Of a stretch of 64,000 nt of DNA, positions 33,827 to 45,224 are shown in pieces (the first letter of the stretch is position 1; every line of letters starts with the position of its first letter). The translations under genes were made by a program, and so were the position numbers. The DNA comes from Porogramme epimiltina (Eukaryota > Basidiomycota > Agaricomycetes > Polyporales > Polyporaceae). A model generated the notes under the pieces. The model was not told where the DNA came from. It searched no databases and saw only the letters and a list, made by a program, of their open reading frames with translations. The DNA lies in NCBI GenBank assembly GCA_900155495.1, contig FTLJ01000400.1:1-64000 (forward strand). Direction: 5' to 3'.

Positions 33827-34328
33827 CTCGTACGCTCATGTGGTAGAGCGCTTAACCCCTCAGGCTCAGCTGATGCCACTATTTTGTATTGCCGATGTTG
33901 GTCAATAGGCGTTGAGTAAATGAGTAAACAAAGGACTGCGAGCAAATTCATGGATAGAGAGGAGTACGTGTTTCCGGGATGATAAAAGCAGGAGAAATAA
34001 TTGCTCTACTCAGCATACTTGCCTATTACTTGCCATATCAATAAGACCCCAGGACCAGAGGGAGAGATTCGGAAGCGCCTAAGGATAATCTCTGCAGTAG
34101 GGTTAGGGTTCTACGCGTCCGTTCTCGTCATCGTTCCCAACAACGAGTAAGCCTCGCAACCCGTCCTTCACTCACAAAAGTCACGGTATGTCGGATCTAT
34201 CTGCTCATACCCTCTATCGTCGTCGAAGATATCCTTGTGCCGTTCTACATCGATATTCCCGATGGATTGCAAACCGTTCGTCTGGATGCACCAGCAGGCG
34301 CTGATTGTCAGACGACCTACGCTCACAG
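33827..34328. promoter_or_regulatory. Divergent Tsc1/NAC-alpha promoter region with a telobox-like site
   Basis: 502 bases between the two start codons. At 34098-34110 it carries TAGGGTTAGGGTT, two telomere-type hexamers, about 220 bases upstream of the NAC-alpha ATG. Such telobox words recur in promoters of translation genes of fungi and plants. The bases after 34140 probably include 5' untranslated sequence of NAC-alpha, perhaps with an intron. Confidence 0.55.
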
Positions 34329-35095
34329 ATGTCGGCCACTATCGAGGAAATCCACTCCGACCATTCCGACCATGACCATGATCACCACGACCATGATCAC
34401 GACCACACCCACGAGGAGGATCCTACCTCCCAGGCTGCGCTCGACAAGATCCAGTCGCGCTCAGAGCGCAAGTCGAGGAAGGCGCTGCTTTCCCTCGGCC
34501 TGAAGAAGGTCCCTGGCATCACCCGTGTCACCCTCCGCCGGCCAAAGAACGTACGTATTTCAATGTATCTCTAACTTTAAAAAGGACGCGTCCTGACGCG
34601 CGATTCCAGGTGCTGTTCGTGATCGCGTCCCCCGATGTGTACAAGTCGCCCAACAGCGACTGCTACATCGTCTTCGGTGAGGCGAAGGTGCGCATATCCT
34701 CATTTTACGCGTCAAAGGCGTTGCCTCTTACAGACATACGGACAGATCGAGGACATGAACTCGCAGGCTCAGCTGTCTGCTGCCCAGCAGCTCGCGAGCG
34801 GCGCGGGTAGCGGCATGCCCAACCTCACGAGCTCCGGTGCCGGTGGCGCCGACGATGACGACGATGACATCCCCGAGCTGGAGGCGGTTGAGGAGGATGG
34901 CAACGTGGACGAGACCGGTGTCGACCCGAAAGACATTGAGCTTGTTATCCAGCAAGTCGGCTGCTCGCGCGCGAAGGCCGTCCGGGTATTGAAGGAGAGT
35001 GGCGGTGATCTCATCAACGCTAGTGAGTACTCGTACGCTCTCCATTACGGAACGATAGCTGACGAGGACGTGCAGTCATGGCTGCGAGCGAGTGA
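34329..35095 (+). CDS. egd2: Nascent polypeptide-associated complex subunit alpha
   Basis: With NAC-beta it sits at the ribosomal exit tunnel and shields emerging chains from wrong targeting. Four exons 34329-34550, 34610-34687, 34746-35022, 35076-35095 (597 bases, 198 residues). The NAC domain is clear ([18 protein letters not shown], then [13 protein letters not shown]) and the C-terminal UBA domain ([19 protein letters not shown]) ends in IMAASE. Exon 3 may instead start at 34734, since a second AG with a better pyrimidine tract lies 12 bases earlier and adds four residues in frame. The N-terminus is odd: ten histidines within residues 9-28, alternating with Asp, not a standard NAC feature. 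The gene converges on Trm9 with 115 bases between stops. Confidence 0.96.
34352..34411 (+). repeat. His/Asp-coding microsatellite in NAC-alpha
   Basis: Imperfect six-base repeat built from CATGAC, CACGAC and CATGAT words. It codes the His/Asp-rich N-terminal tract of NAC-alpha. Confidence 0.75.
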
Positions 35096-35210
35096 TCTTG
35101 TTGTGTTGCACTGTATCATTACCACATTGTTATGTCGCACTACCTTGCTCAAAAATCTGCTCTTGGGCTCCATCAACCCTTTCCACGCGTGTTGCAAGTC
35201 TGTTGGAAAG

Positions 35211-36265
35211 TCATTGCTGCCAGCGACGCAATTCTACGAAGTAATTGGATCGTTCCCACCCATCCGAGACGACCTCTACGCCCGCTCGTCCTCCAAGAGC
35301 TTCCGATGGTGTTCCTACAAATAGCCCCATTTGCTCCGCTGCCTCTACAATCAACTCGCGCAGCTCTCCTTGAGCAAACATATGGTAATATCTATTGAAC
35401 ACTTTGGGTGGCAGGGCTTCGGGGGCTACCGCAGCAGCTATTTCCACCTCTTCAGCCTGGGTTACGCTCGTCTTGCCTCTGCGTTTTTGCAGCTTCGGTT
35501 TTGGATCTTTCGTCGTACTTAATACCCAGGGCACGTAGACATCTTGCCCTTTTGTAGTCGTTAAAGGAAGACTATCAGGGCCTGGAGGCAATGAACGTTT
35601 GGAGAGTTGGTCTTGTTCTATTGCCCAGACGTAGACGAGTGCACGTCCGTGCGAAGGAGAAATGGATTCCAGCAATCTCTGCACAATGTTCACCGATCAA
35701 CGTCGGGGACGATGGAAGCTTTGAGGGCGCACCTGGACTGCAGTTCTACGCCTGCTCTGACTGGCTAAATGGTGAATAGTCGCAATAGAGATAGCATAAT
35801 CCTGCGTTCTCATCAGTCACCGACGGCAGCGTACATAATGACGTCAAATATTCACAAAGACGCCTGTTCTCCACGGATTGTCGAGGACGTCTCCCCAGAC
35901 AACGTCGCGATCGACATCTCCCGCACGCTTGGCGATTTTGAGCAAGTTGAGGCTCCTATCGAGCCCGATCGTCCACACCTCGCCCGGTCGGTCGGCGGGT
36001 AGGGGGAGATATTTCCCGTTACCGGTTCCAAGGTCGACCCCTATCCACCCTGTGGGCAAAGAGGACATGAATGCGGAAATAATCGGCCATGGCTGGATCG
36101 GACAGACGTCAGGCACTGCATCAGCAAGGCAGCCAGTAGGCCACTTACTTTGTAGCGCGTAGACGAAAAATGAGGGGCAATCTCGTCGTATACCGCATGT
36201 ACATGCGTGTCTTCGTACGTTTGCGGATCCTCACTAGAGACGGAAGCGGGCTTCACGTCGGGCAT
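35211..36265 (-). CDS. trm9: tRNA (carboxymethyluridine-34 5-O)-methyltransferase, Trm9
   Basis: Completes mcm5U at the wobble position of certain tRNAs, acting with Trm112. Four exons read leftwards: 36265-36149, 36092-35856, 35801-35733, 35678-35211 (891 bases, 296 residues). The family signature [27 protein letters not shown] opens the protein (about 15-42), followed by the SAM-binding [12 protein letters not shown] at 57-68, the acidic [10 protein letters not shown] and SIATIHHLA. The C-terminus has [14 protein letters not shown] and a short acidic tail typical of Trm9. The usual GCGNG of motif I reads GTGNG here, a mild change. The exon 2 donor is the weak GTGAAT. Between residues 175 and 220 lies a Lys/Arg-rich loop as in other fungal copies. 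Confidence 0.93.
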
Positions 36266-36445
36266 ATTTGGGCCCAAAGTCAAGTGGCAGACACGGTGGA
36301 GGGTGTGCAAAGAGAGATATCCTTGATTCCGATGCTACAGTGGGGTGGACAGGGACAACAGCGCGGGAGAAGACGACGAGGTAATAGAAAATGGCAAGGA
36401 TACAAAAATCCAGAAAGAGCAAGAAGTGAAGCGGAGAAGGGCCGG

Positions 36446-37159
36446 TCAGCGCCCGGCGCTGTTTTCGCGACTGTGGCTGAAGCCCATCTCCTCGTCAAGT
36501 ATCTCCCGGAACCTGCTCCCGTCAAACTGCGGGAAGGGGACGAGCGTGGCTGGGTCGAGCTTGTCGATGGCATGCGGCAGGTCCCTGTGCGGCGAGGGGG
36601 CCAAATGAGGGTGGTGGCGAGAGGATAGAGAGCAACGACGTACCCCACGGTGGCGGACTTGAGGTGGTTGAGGTGGGCGAGGGAGTCGGAGAGCTCCGCT
36701 TGATGGTTGTCGAGGAGGGTGGGATTGGGGACGACGATGAGGGGCTTCCTGAGCCTGAGAACGTCGAGGATGGTGCCGGAGCCTGGGGGGTGTCACGAAA
36801 TGACGCACGCCATGCGGGGAAAGAGGCTCACCTGCATGGCTGATGATCAAATCGGCCCGCTCGTAGTCCTCCTTGAGCGTCGGCTTGAACCGCCAGACGT
36901 TCACCTCGAGCGACCCCGGAAGCTGCCAGTGGCCGTCTGCCAGCGACCGGAACGGCGAGGTGTCGAAGCTAGAGTGCCCGCACTGGATGTCCATCGTCCG
37001 GTACCCCTTCGTCTGAAGCGCCTCCAACACCGGCCCCGACAGCACCCTCTGCACCAGCGTGTCGAAGCGCGTCGACCCCACAGTCACAAAGACGTGCGTC
37101 CGGCCAGCAGGGCCGGCGGCGGCAGAAGCAGGATAAAGCGTCGGTTCGTCGTGGGGCAT
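36446..37159 (-). CDS. alg13: UDP-GlcNAc transferase catalytic subunit Alg13
   Basis: Adds the second GlcNAc to dolichol-linked oligosaccharide on the cytosolic ER face, held there by membrane partner Alg14. Three exons read leftwards: 37159-36832, 36782-36644, 36584-36446 (606 bases, 201 residues, normal for Alg13). [13 protein letters not shown] opens the GT28 C-type domain; [11 protein letters not shown] and [19 protein letters not shown] form the UDP-GlcNAc site; a short helix (GFSHSREN) ends it. No membrane span is present, as expected. An in-frame upstream ATG at 37231 would add 24 residues without homology, so 37159 is preferred. It shares a 230-base divergent promoter with P5C reductase. 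Confidence 0.95.
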   Translation of the reverse strand: MPHDEPTLYPASAAAGPAGRTHVFVTVGSTRFDTLVQRVLSGPVLEALQTKGYRTMDIQCGHSSFDTSPFRSLADGHWQLPGSLEVNVWRFKPTLKEDYERADLIISHAGEPLSPHGVRHFVTPPRLRHHPRRSQAQEAPHRRPQSHPPRQPSSGALRLPRPPQPPQVRHRGVRRCSLSSRHHPHLAPSPHRDLPHAIDKLDPATLVPFPQFDGSRFREILDEEMGFSHSRENSAGR

Positions 37160-37389
37160 GGTCAAGTCGTGCGGACACCGCAGGGGTCGGGCTAGGCAAC
37201 CGTCACGCTGGTGAGCAACTCGTCGACTCACTCTCGTCCTGCCTTGACGCCTCCCTCCTCTTTCTGCTCATATACGTACGCAGCCCGGACCCTGCCCGGC
37301 CTCCTTTCTCCCTGCCCACCCCGCCTCCGGCGATTTAATCTGATTGCAGCGCCAGGGAGCCCCATTCTGCTCTCTCACCTGACTCCGCC

Positions 37390-38639
37390 ATGGGCTACAC
37401 TCTCTGCGTCCTAGGTCACCCTTCCCGCGTCGTCCTCCGTGATCCGTCCTTACTCTCCCCCCAGGATGCGGCACCATGGGCGTCGCGATCCTCTCCGGCG
37501 TCATCGCGAGCCTTGACGCCAAACAAAACTCCTTCCCCCAGCCCGCCAAATGGGAGTCGCACACCTCAGGCACGGTCACTCCGCAGGCTCTCGAGGACGA
37601 GGCGCTGCCGTCTCGCTTCATCGCCTGCGTTAGCCGCGAGGAGACCGCGAAGAAACTCGCGGCCGCCTTCTTCTCCGCAGGCACGCTTGGCCGCAACGTC
37701 GAGATCGTCCAGGGCAGGAATGTCGAGGCCGTGCGCCAGGCGAGCGTGGTGCTCCTTTGGTGAGATGCTTTCCCCCCAATTCTCGTCAGTGCACCATCGA
37801 CCGACCCCGAAAATGTCACCTGCTCAGCTGCAAGCCACAGCTCGCTAGCGCGATACTCAGCGAGCCGGGGATGAAGGAGGCCCTAGATGGGAAGCTTCTC
37901 CTGAGCATTCTGGCCGGTGTGACCATCACCCAGCTCCAAGCGATGGTCCCTCCCGCGACAAAAGTCGTGCGCACGATGCCCAACACGCCATGCAAAGTTA
38001 GCCCCCCGCCGCTGCACACCTCTGATGTCGCCGCTCTGACCGTTGCCGGCGCGCGCACCCCCGCCTCGCCCATCTAGATCCGTGAGGGCATGACCGTCGT
38101 CAGCACGCTCCCGCCGTCCGACGACTCCGAGCTCGAGCGTTCCATCATCCTCAACATCTTCTCCTCGATCGGCCGCTGCCGCTTCCTCGAGGAAAAGCAC
38201 TTTGACGCGTGCACCGCGCTCTCTGGCTCCGGCCCCGCCTTCGCGTGCATATTCCTCGAGGCCATGGCCGACGGCGGAGTCATGATGGGCCTCCCTCGCG
38301 CGGAGGCTCTGGAGCTCGCGGCTCAAAGTATGTCCTTTCCTAAAGCTCACTAGTGTTAGCGGGAGATTCTCATCTTCGTTTCAGCTCTCCAGGGAGCGGC
38401 GCGCATGACGCTCCAAGCCGGAACTCATCCCGCCCAGCTTAAGGACGCCGTGACCAGTGCGTCTGACTCAGCCTCTCCGGCATCGTTGTAACTAAAGTTT
38501 GTTTCACTCAGCCCCTGGTGGCTGCACCATCGCTGGTCTGCTTGCGATGGAGGACGGACGGGTACGGTCGACAATCGCACGCGCTATCCAGGTTGCGACC
38601 GAGAGGGCGAGCGAGCTAGGACAACCGGGCAAAAAGTAG
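37390..38639 (+). CDS. pro3: Pyrroline-5-carboxylate reductase
   Basis: Last step of proline synthesis, reducing pyrroline-5-carboxylate with NAD(P)H in the cytosol. Six exons 37390-37414, 37465-37759, 37828-37996, 38078-38327, 38385-38456, 38512-38639 (939 bases, 312 residues). The N-terminal nucleotide-binding loop is LGCGTMG, split by the first intron after only 25 coding bases. KVVRTMPNTPC, ALSGSGPAFACIFLEAMADGG and the C-terminal TTPGGCTIAGLLAMEDG are the family signatures for substrate binding. The linker around 25-60 is longer than in bacteria, as in other fungal copies. The C-terminus GQPGKK shows no organelle signal. Confidence 0.96.
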
Positions 38640-39498
38640 TGGCAAGAGCCAAGTCGAATGTAGATATGTAATTGATTACAGTGGGCACACACTATAGGAC
38701 GAAAGGTTCGACACTAAAATCCGAAGGACGGCAGCTATGGAGTCTTGCCAATGGGGGGCATCTAGTTCACTTTCGTAGGCGTCACAATGGCTTCGAGGTT
38801 TCCGCGTCGCAAGAATGTATTGATATTGATAGAATTATACAGTATACGCATTGTACAGACGGAGATGTGACCAGCAATTCGAGTCAACGACCTCCCTACG
38901 TTTGGAGGCAATCGCTAGAGCGCCGGTGAAGACGTTAATCTTGCTCCCATAAAATGAGGATGGACGTGTAGAATATAAACGCCACCCAGAGTGTGGAGGA
39001 GCGTATGAAAAGTGGAAGGGACGATGACTGATTGAACGAAAAAAATATATTGATCATTTCTTGGACTGGGGGAGACATGAGCTTGACGAGCAGATGAAGA
39101 AAAAACGACTGGGCTCACCTAGAACATCGGACGTACCCATGATGCGTGCTACCTCGATATACAGGAAAATGTTGCCCGCCTGTGAACCACTCAATTCATA
39201 CAGAGATTGCAAGCAACCTCTGTGTCAACACGGAGCCGACGAAGGGAGAGGCAAAAATACGGGAAGAACAAGTGATTTAATCTAGCTCCGCTGAATGAGT
39301 GCCCCGTCGAGTAGATAGCCGACGGGACACTAAAGTACAGAGCAATGGAGGATAACAAGAACTCACGCGCAAGCCATTTAGGACGCAGGGAATATATTGT
39401 CCAATAGAGTACAGATGCAGCCTGGGGAGGAGGTTAGCATCGGCGGTGGCCCATTAGGACACGTCATGAGTACTCACCACGACAACAATACACAATCA
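38640..39498. other. Convergent intergenic region
   Basis: 860 bases between the P5C reductase and Rpt3 stop codons. It is AT-richer than the flanks and has no supported gene; an unannotated long 3' UTR or non-coding RNA is possible. Confidence 0.4.
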
Positions 39499-41149
<1,651 letters not shown>

Positions 41150-41370
41150 GGTTGTATGTTATGCGTGAGTAATGGCGAAAGGGCAGGGGGTAGACGGTCA
41201 AGCGTGCGGTGCGAAGGTGCAGAGCTGACGCGGCCAGTGAAGGCGACGCGTCGAATCTAGGCACGTGAGCAGAAGACCTGGCGCGCCCGGCGCTTACACG
41301 GAGACGGTGTTCTTCGTCGGACGCCCAACTTGACCTCCAATTCCATACTCCTTTGCTATACCCGCCCGCC

Positions 41371-42266
41371 ATGGCCCACATCATCACTCCTCTTGACCAG
41401 CCGTCGAACTACAAAGACTCTCAATCACGAGTGGACCGTCATACGCAACACGACTTGCTTTCAAAAACGACAACACTTTACGTTCGTTGTGTCCATATAT
41501 CCATGACGTCCAGTGACTCACTGAGTCTCCTACGCAGGTTGGAAATCTGAGCTTCTATACTACTGAAGAGCAGATATATGAGCTATTCTCAAAATGTACC
41601 AACCCGGAAGATGGTGGCGGTATCAAACGCATTATCATGGGCCTTGACCGAAACACCAGGTGAGTTCATACATTTACGACCAGCAGCAGTCTCCCCGTCG
41701 CTGAGCACTTTACAGGACGCCGTGTGGGTTCTGCTTTGTTGAATATTACAGTCACGCGGAGGCACTAGCTTGCTTGCGCTACATTAGCGGTACCAAATTG
41801 GACGAACGAATCATTCGATGCGACCTCGACCTCGGCTACAGGGACGGACGACAGTTCGGTAGGGGAAAGAGTGGTGGGCAGGTATGTGGGTTCTGCTTAC
41901 GAGAGAAGGTTGTCTATCAACTTCGGACTCTAATAGGTGAGAGACGAGCACCGGCAAGATTACGACCCGGGCCGTGGCGGCTGGGGCGCCCAAGCGCAAC
42001 GTGCTGAGATCGAACGAAGACGTGAGGTGGAGGAGCGCTACAACGACGCTCAGGACGTGCCGGGAGCTGTTGCTGGTGGAGGTGGAGATTGGAAGGAGAC
42101 AGAACAGGCACAGGAAACCACGCTCAAACGTGCACGGTCTCCTGATGACGAGGGTAGTGGACGAGGGGTGCGTAGTTGTCATTTCTCCGCCCATTCTCGC
42201 CTAACTTCGTTCTAGGAGCCCCGTGCGAAGTTGGAGGAACAAGAAGCAGAAGTCGATCGTATGTGA
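41371..42266 (+). CDS. cbc2: Nuclear cap-binding protein subunit 2 (Cbp20)
   Basis: Small subunit of the nuclear cap-binding complex that grips m7G caps for splicing and export. Five exons 41371-41481, 41538-41659, 41716-41881, 41937-42167, 42216-42266 (681 bases, 226 residues). One RRM: RNP2 LYVGNLS (36-42), then [15 protein letters not shown], and RNP1 GFCFVEYY after [31 protein letters not shown] and the following YDPGRGG match the cap-stacking C-terminal extension that folds over m7G. The remainder is an acidic/charged tail. The exon 1 donor GTTCGT is unusual, but the join LY|VGNLS is the only one that restores RNP2. The gene diverges from Rpt3 over 221 bases. Confidence 0.94.
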
Positions 42267-42596
42267 GAGCTCTAGTCGCTACCCCTCTTGCATGTTGTAT
42301 TCGTTTACGGCATTCGCCCGAGTCAATGTGATATGGTGTATGGCGCGTCTTAGGACATTATGAAAGATGTAGTATACAACGGACAGTCTAGGCGTACGCT
42401 ATGAAACCACTGCGGCCCTTACGACAAGAGAGTCTCCGTAGAGGTCTGGCCGCCATTTTTGCATGTGGAGAGTTCTAACCATTCGGTACGCTTCTGAAAC
42501 CGACGATGTACGTACAAGCCATCGTGAAGTCCACGAGGTAGTATCGTCACTTGCGTGGGGTTAGCCAAAAGGAGACGTCCCTATAGTTTGTGACAC
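42267..42596. other. Convergent intergenic region
   Basis: 330 bases between Cbp20 and the RRM-like gene. No gene is seen. Confidence 0.45.
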
Positions 42597-43226
42597 CTAC
42601 TTCTCGATCTTGACCACGACCGGTCTACCCTGCTCCACGCCTGCCAACTTGAAGTTGCGGAGGTTGTCGGCAAGTATTCCGGCAGGAAGCTTTCCTGGCA
42701 GCCCGTACAGGACAACGGCCCTGCCCCCGCCGGATATTGACGTATCTGTACCGTTTCCGTGGATGATACCTCGCTGTGCGGCTTCAAGGGCACCCTTGGC
42801 ACCCCGAGTGCGGGTGGACACCCGTGCAGTACTGTCGGGCTCTGCTTTCAACGACTTTCCGCTGAGAAAAGCTTTGTCCAGCTTTTTGACAGCAGCCGGC
42901 ACGAATTCCGGGCGAGTGAGCGTGAGGACTGCCTTGCCCGTCGGCCGGAAACGCCTGTAGTCGATAGCCACTGTGATAAAGACGGAATTACTCCAAGTTG
43001 ACACGAACATGAACCATTGTGCTCACCATTGCTCACATTCTCAACACCAATTTTACCGCATAGCCTCCTCAAGTCGTTGGGCAAGGCCGTCGAGGGAACA
43101 CCAGACACCCAGACATGCGTAGTATTTGATGCTTCAAAGCGAATCCTATGAGACGCTGAGGAGGCCGGCGAATGGACACAGTTCAAACTCACTCGCCAGC
43201 GACTTGCGAACCACCCGAGAGGCCAT
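42597..43226 (-). CDS. Small RRM-like protein, possibly mitochondrial
   Basis: Best model is three exons read leftwards: 43226-43193, 43131-43027, 42970-42597 (513 bases, 170 residues). An N-terminal MASRVVRKSLA could be a mitochondrial presequence. Residues about 15-80 look like a shortened RNA-recognition fold (THVWVSGVPSTALPNDLRRL, later AVLTLTRPEFVPAAVKKLD), and the second half has GGRAVVLYGLPGKLPAGIL, reminiscent of a second RNP-type strand. The first intron is uncertain: the strong donor GTGAGT is used with an acceptor at 43132, but a different donor 7 bases earlier with the acceptor at 43147 also gives an open frame. No named family is recognised. Function unknown; RNA binding is inference. 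Confidence 0.6.
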
Positions 43227-44196
43227 AGGAGAAAGGGCGGGAGAGGGGGACGAACAGAGGTGACGTACGGGCTTAGCCTTGCAGGGCGCGACTCGCTGGC
43301 TGTTCCGGGCGTCCGTAGGCGTCTACTGCTAGGCTGGACCCGACTCTGGGTCTCCGAGTCCGGCATCCGTTCTCCCGGCCTTACGCGACGTTACGTCCTC
43401 TCCCGTGGTCAGCACGCCTCGAGCCCGTCTTTCCGCCCAGTCGCCCAATTATCCCCGCACCAATTGCTATTGGGCGCGCCCAGACTCTACAGGATGTGAC
43501 CGCCGCTCAACCGCACTCAATCGAGGGTCGATTCTTGAGCCCGTGTATTTCCGGAACGGCGACGTTCGGGCTCTAGGGGTACCCTACCGTCGTTCTTGGA
43601 TCCGACCGACGACACCCATTCCGATGGCTCGACCTTCGACCTACAAGCTAACGCCACCGTGTCGTGTACCGGCCGAAACTGTGGGGACAACTTCCTGGGA
43701 TATGCTGAATGCTGACGAGTTAGCCTTGGTAGTTAGGGTCGATCTCATTGCGTGACCAACGCACGAGCGGCCTAAATCTGAAGTCCAGCCCACATGCATA
43801 CGTCAGATGTAAGGTGGCTTCGACGTCTGACGCGGAGAGCGTCGGACGAATGTCATTAAGCTCGTGTCGGCCCCGACAGTCTCGCTCATCGTCGGTCTCA
43901 CTAAGTGCGTAGTATGACGCAATGTCCCCCTCTCCCGACCGCTGACCAACGTCCTCGAACAGTCTATACGGTGCGTCCCGACCCACTCTTCGTACGGGCG
44001 CGGCGTTCATCGAGACAATACCGTTTCCGATTTTCCGCGACGATAGACATGACCTCGGCCGCCCCTCAGATGACTGACGGACTTCGTATAAAACGTCGAC
44101 TGGGTGCTTTCCGTCTACCTCAGCAAAACCTGCTCATCCCTCTCAAACATCCTTGCTTTCTCGCACCTTCCCTACCACCCACAGACCAGTACTCCA
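43227..44196. other. Divergent spacer before the opsin-related gene
   Basis: 970 bases without a supported gene. It includes the promoter of the RRM-like gene on the left and of the opsin-related gene on the right. Confidence 0.45.
44087..44093 (+). promoter_or_regulatory. TATA box of the opsin-related gene
   Basis: TATAAAA lies 104 bases upstream of the ATG at 44197. A strong TATA box fits the stress-inducible expression known for Hsp30/Yro2-type proteins. Confidence 0.65.
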
Positions 44197-45224
44197 ATGG
44201 CCGGCAACGACGCACTCGACATTAACCCACCCAACGCGACCTACCATCTCTCAACTCATGGGTCCGATTGGCTCTGGGCCGCGTTCTCCATTTTTGGCCT
44301 TTCCCTCTTGATCGCCGTCGCATTGGCATTCAGGGTATGTCTCCTCTCATGGATTTTCCTTCCGTATATATCTAACCGAACTCTGTAGCGACCCCGCGGC
44401 ACTCGCCTGTTCCACCAAATTGCCATTGTGGTGTTGACGACCGGGGCACTATCCTACTTCTCCATGGCCTCGGACCTTGGTGCTACCCCCGTTTCGGTCG
44501 AGTTTAGGGGCGACGGCACCCGCCAAATTTGGGTGCGCATTGCTTCCACTCATCCAAGTTAATTGACGCTAACTTTCAACTCGTGTAACCGTCAGTTCGT
44601 GAGATACATCCAATGGTTCATCACATTCCCGCTTCTGCTCCTCGAGCTCCTTCTTGCCACCGGCCTTTCGCTCTCCGACATTTTCACAACCCTCTTCATG
44701 GGCGTTGTCCTTGTCATCACTGGCCTCGTCGCAGCTCTGGTCCCGAGCACGTACAAGTGGGGTTACTACACCTTCGGTGTGGCAGCACTGTTCTACATTT
44801 GGTGGGTGCATGCGACATTGTCTTCAGCTTATAATCATTGACCAAACTTGTGTCTAGGTACGTGCTCCTTTGGCACGGGCCCCATACGACCTTCGCCGCC
44901 GGCGCTGCCCTCCGCAGTGGCTACATCATGGCCGCCGGGTACCTGTCCTTCTTCTTGCTGCTCTACCCCATCGCGTGGGCATGCGCGGAGGGCGGGAACG
45001 TCATTTCGGTCACCTCCGAGATGATCTGGTACGGCATCCTCGACATCTTCACAGGCCCTATCTTCCTGTTCTTCTTCCTTTGGGAATTGCGCGGAGTCGA
45101 TTACGCCTCGTTCGGGTTGCACTCTGGCAAGTACACGGATAAGTCGGCCTACGTTGTTCCTCCGACCACGCAGCCAGTCGGCGTTATCCCACCGACCTCG
45201 ACCGGCGCCGCTGGCAACGTTTAA
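44197..45224 (+). CDS. Opsin-related seven-helix protein lacking the retinal lysine (Hsp30/Yro2 type)
   Basis: Four exons 44197-44334, 44389-44532, 44596-44801, 44858-45224 (855 bases, 284 residues). Seven hydrophobic helices follow the bacteriorhodopsin plan. Helix C reads RYIQWFITFPLLLLE: R97 is kept, the proton-acceptor Asp is Q100 and the donor Asp is E111. In helix G, LDIFTGPIF keeps D225 but has G229 where retinal-binding opsins have lysine, so no Schiff base can form. This is the fungal opsin-related protein class (yeast Hsp30, Yro2, Mrh1), plasma-membrane proteins induced by heat, acid or ethanol that damp the H+-ATPase or aid acid export. The hydrophilic tail is rich in Pro/Thr. A TATA box stands at 44087. 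Confidence 0.92.

Noticed and set aside
33834..33880. tRNA D-arm-like words (GTGGTAGAGCGCTTAA) upstream of Tsc1
   Set aside because: No acceptor stem, anticodon stem or T arm can be folded around it.
37160..37231. Upstream in-frame ATG of Alg13
   Set aside because: Adds 24 residues not seen in Alg13 proteins and would intrude on the divergent promoter.
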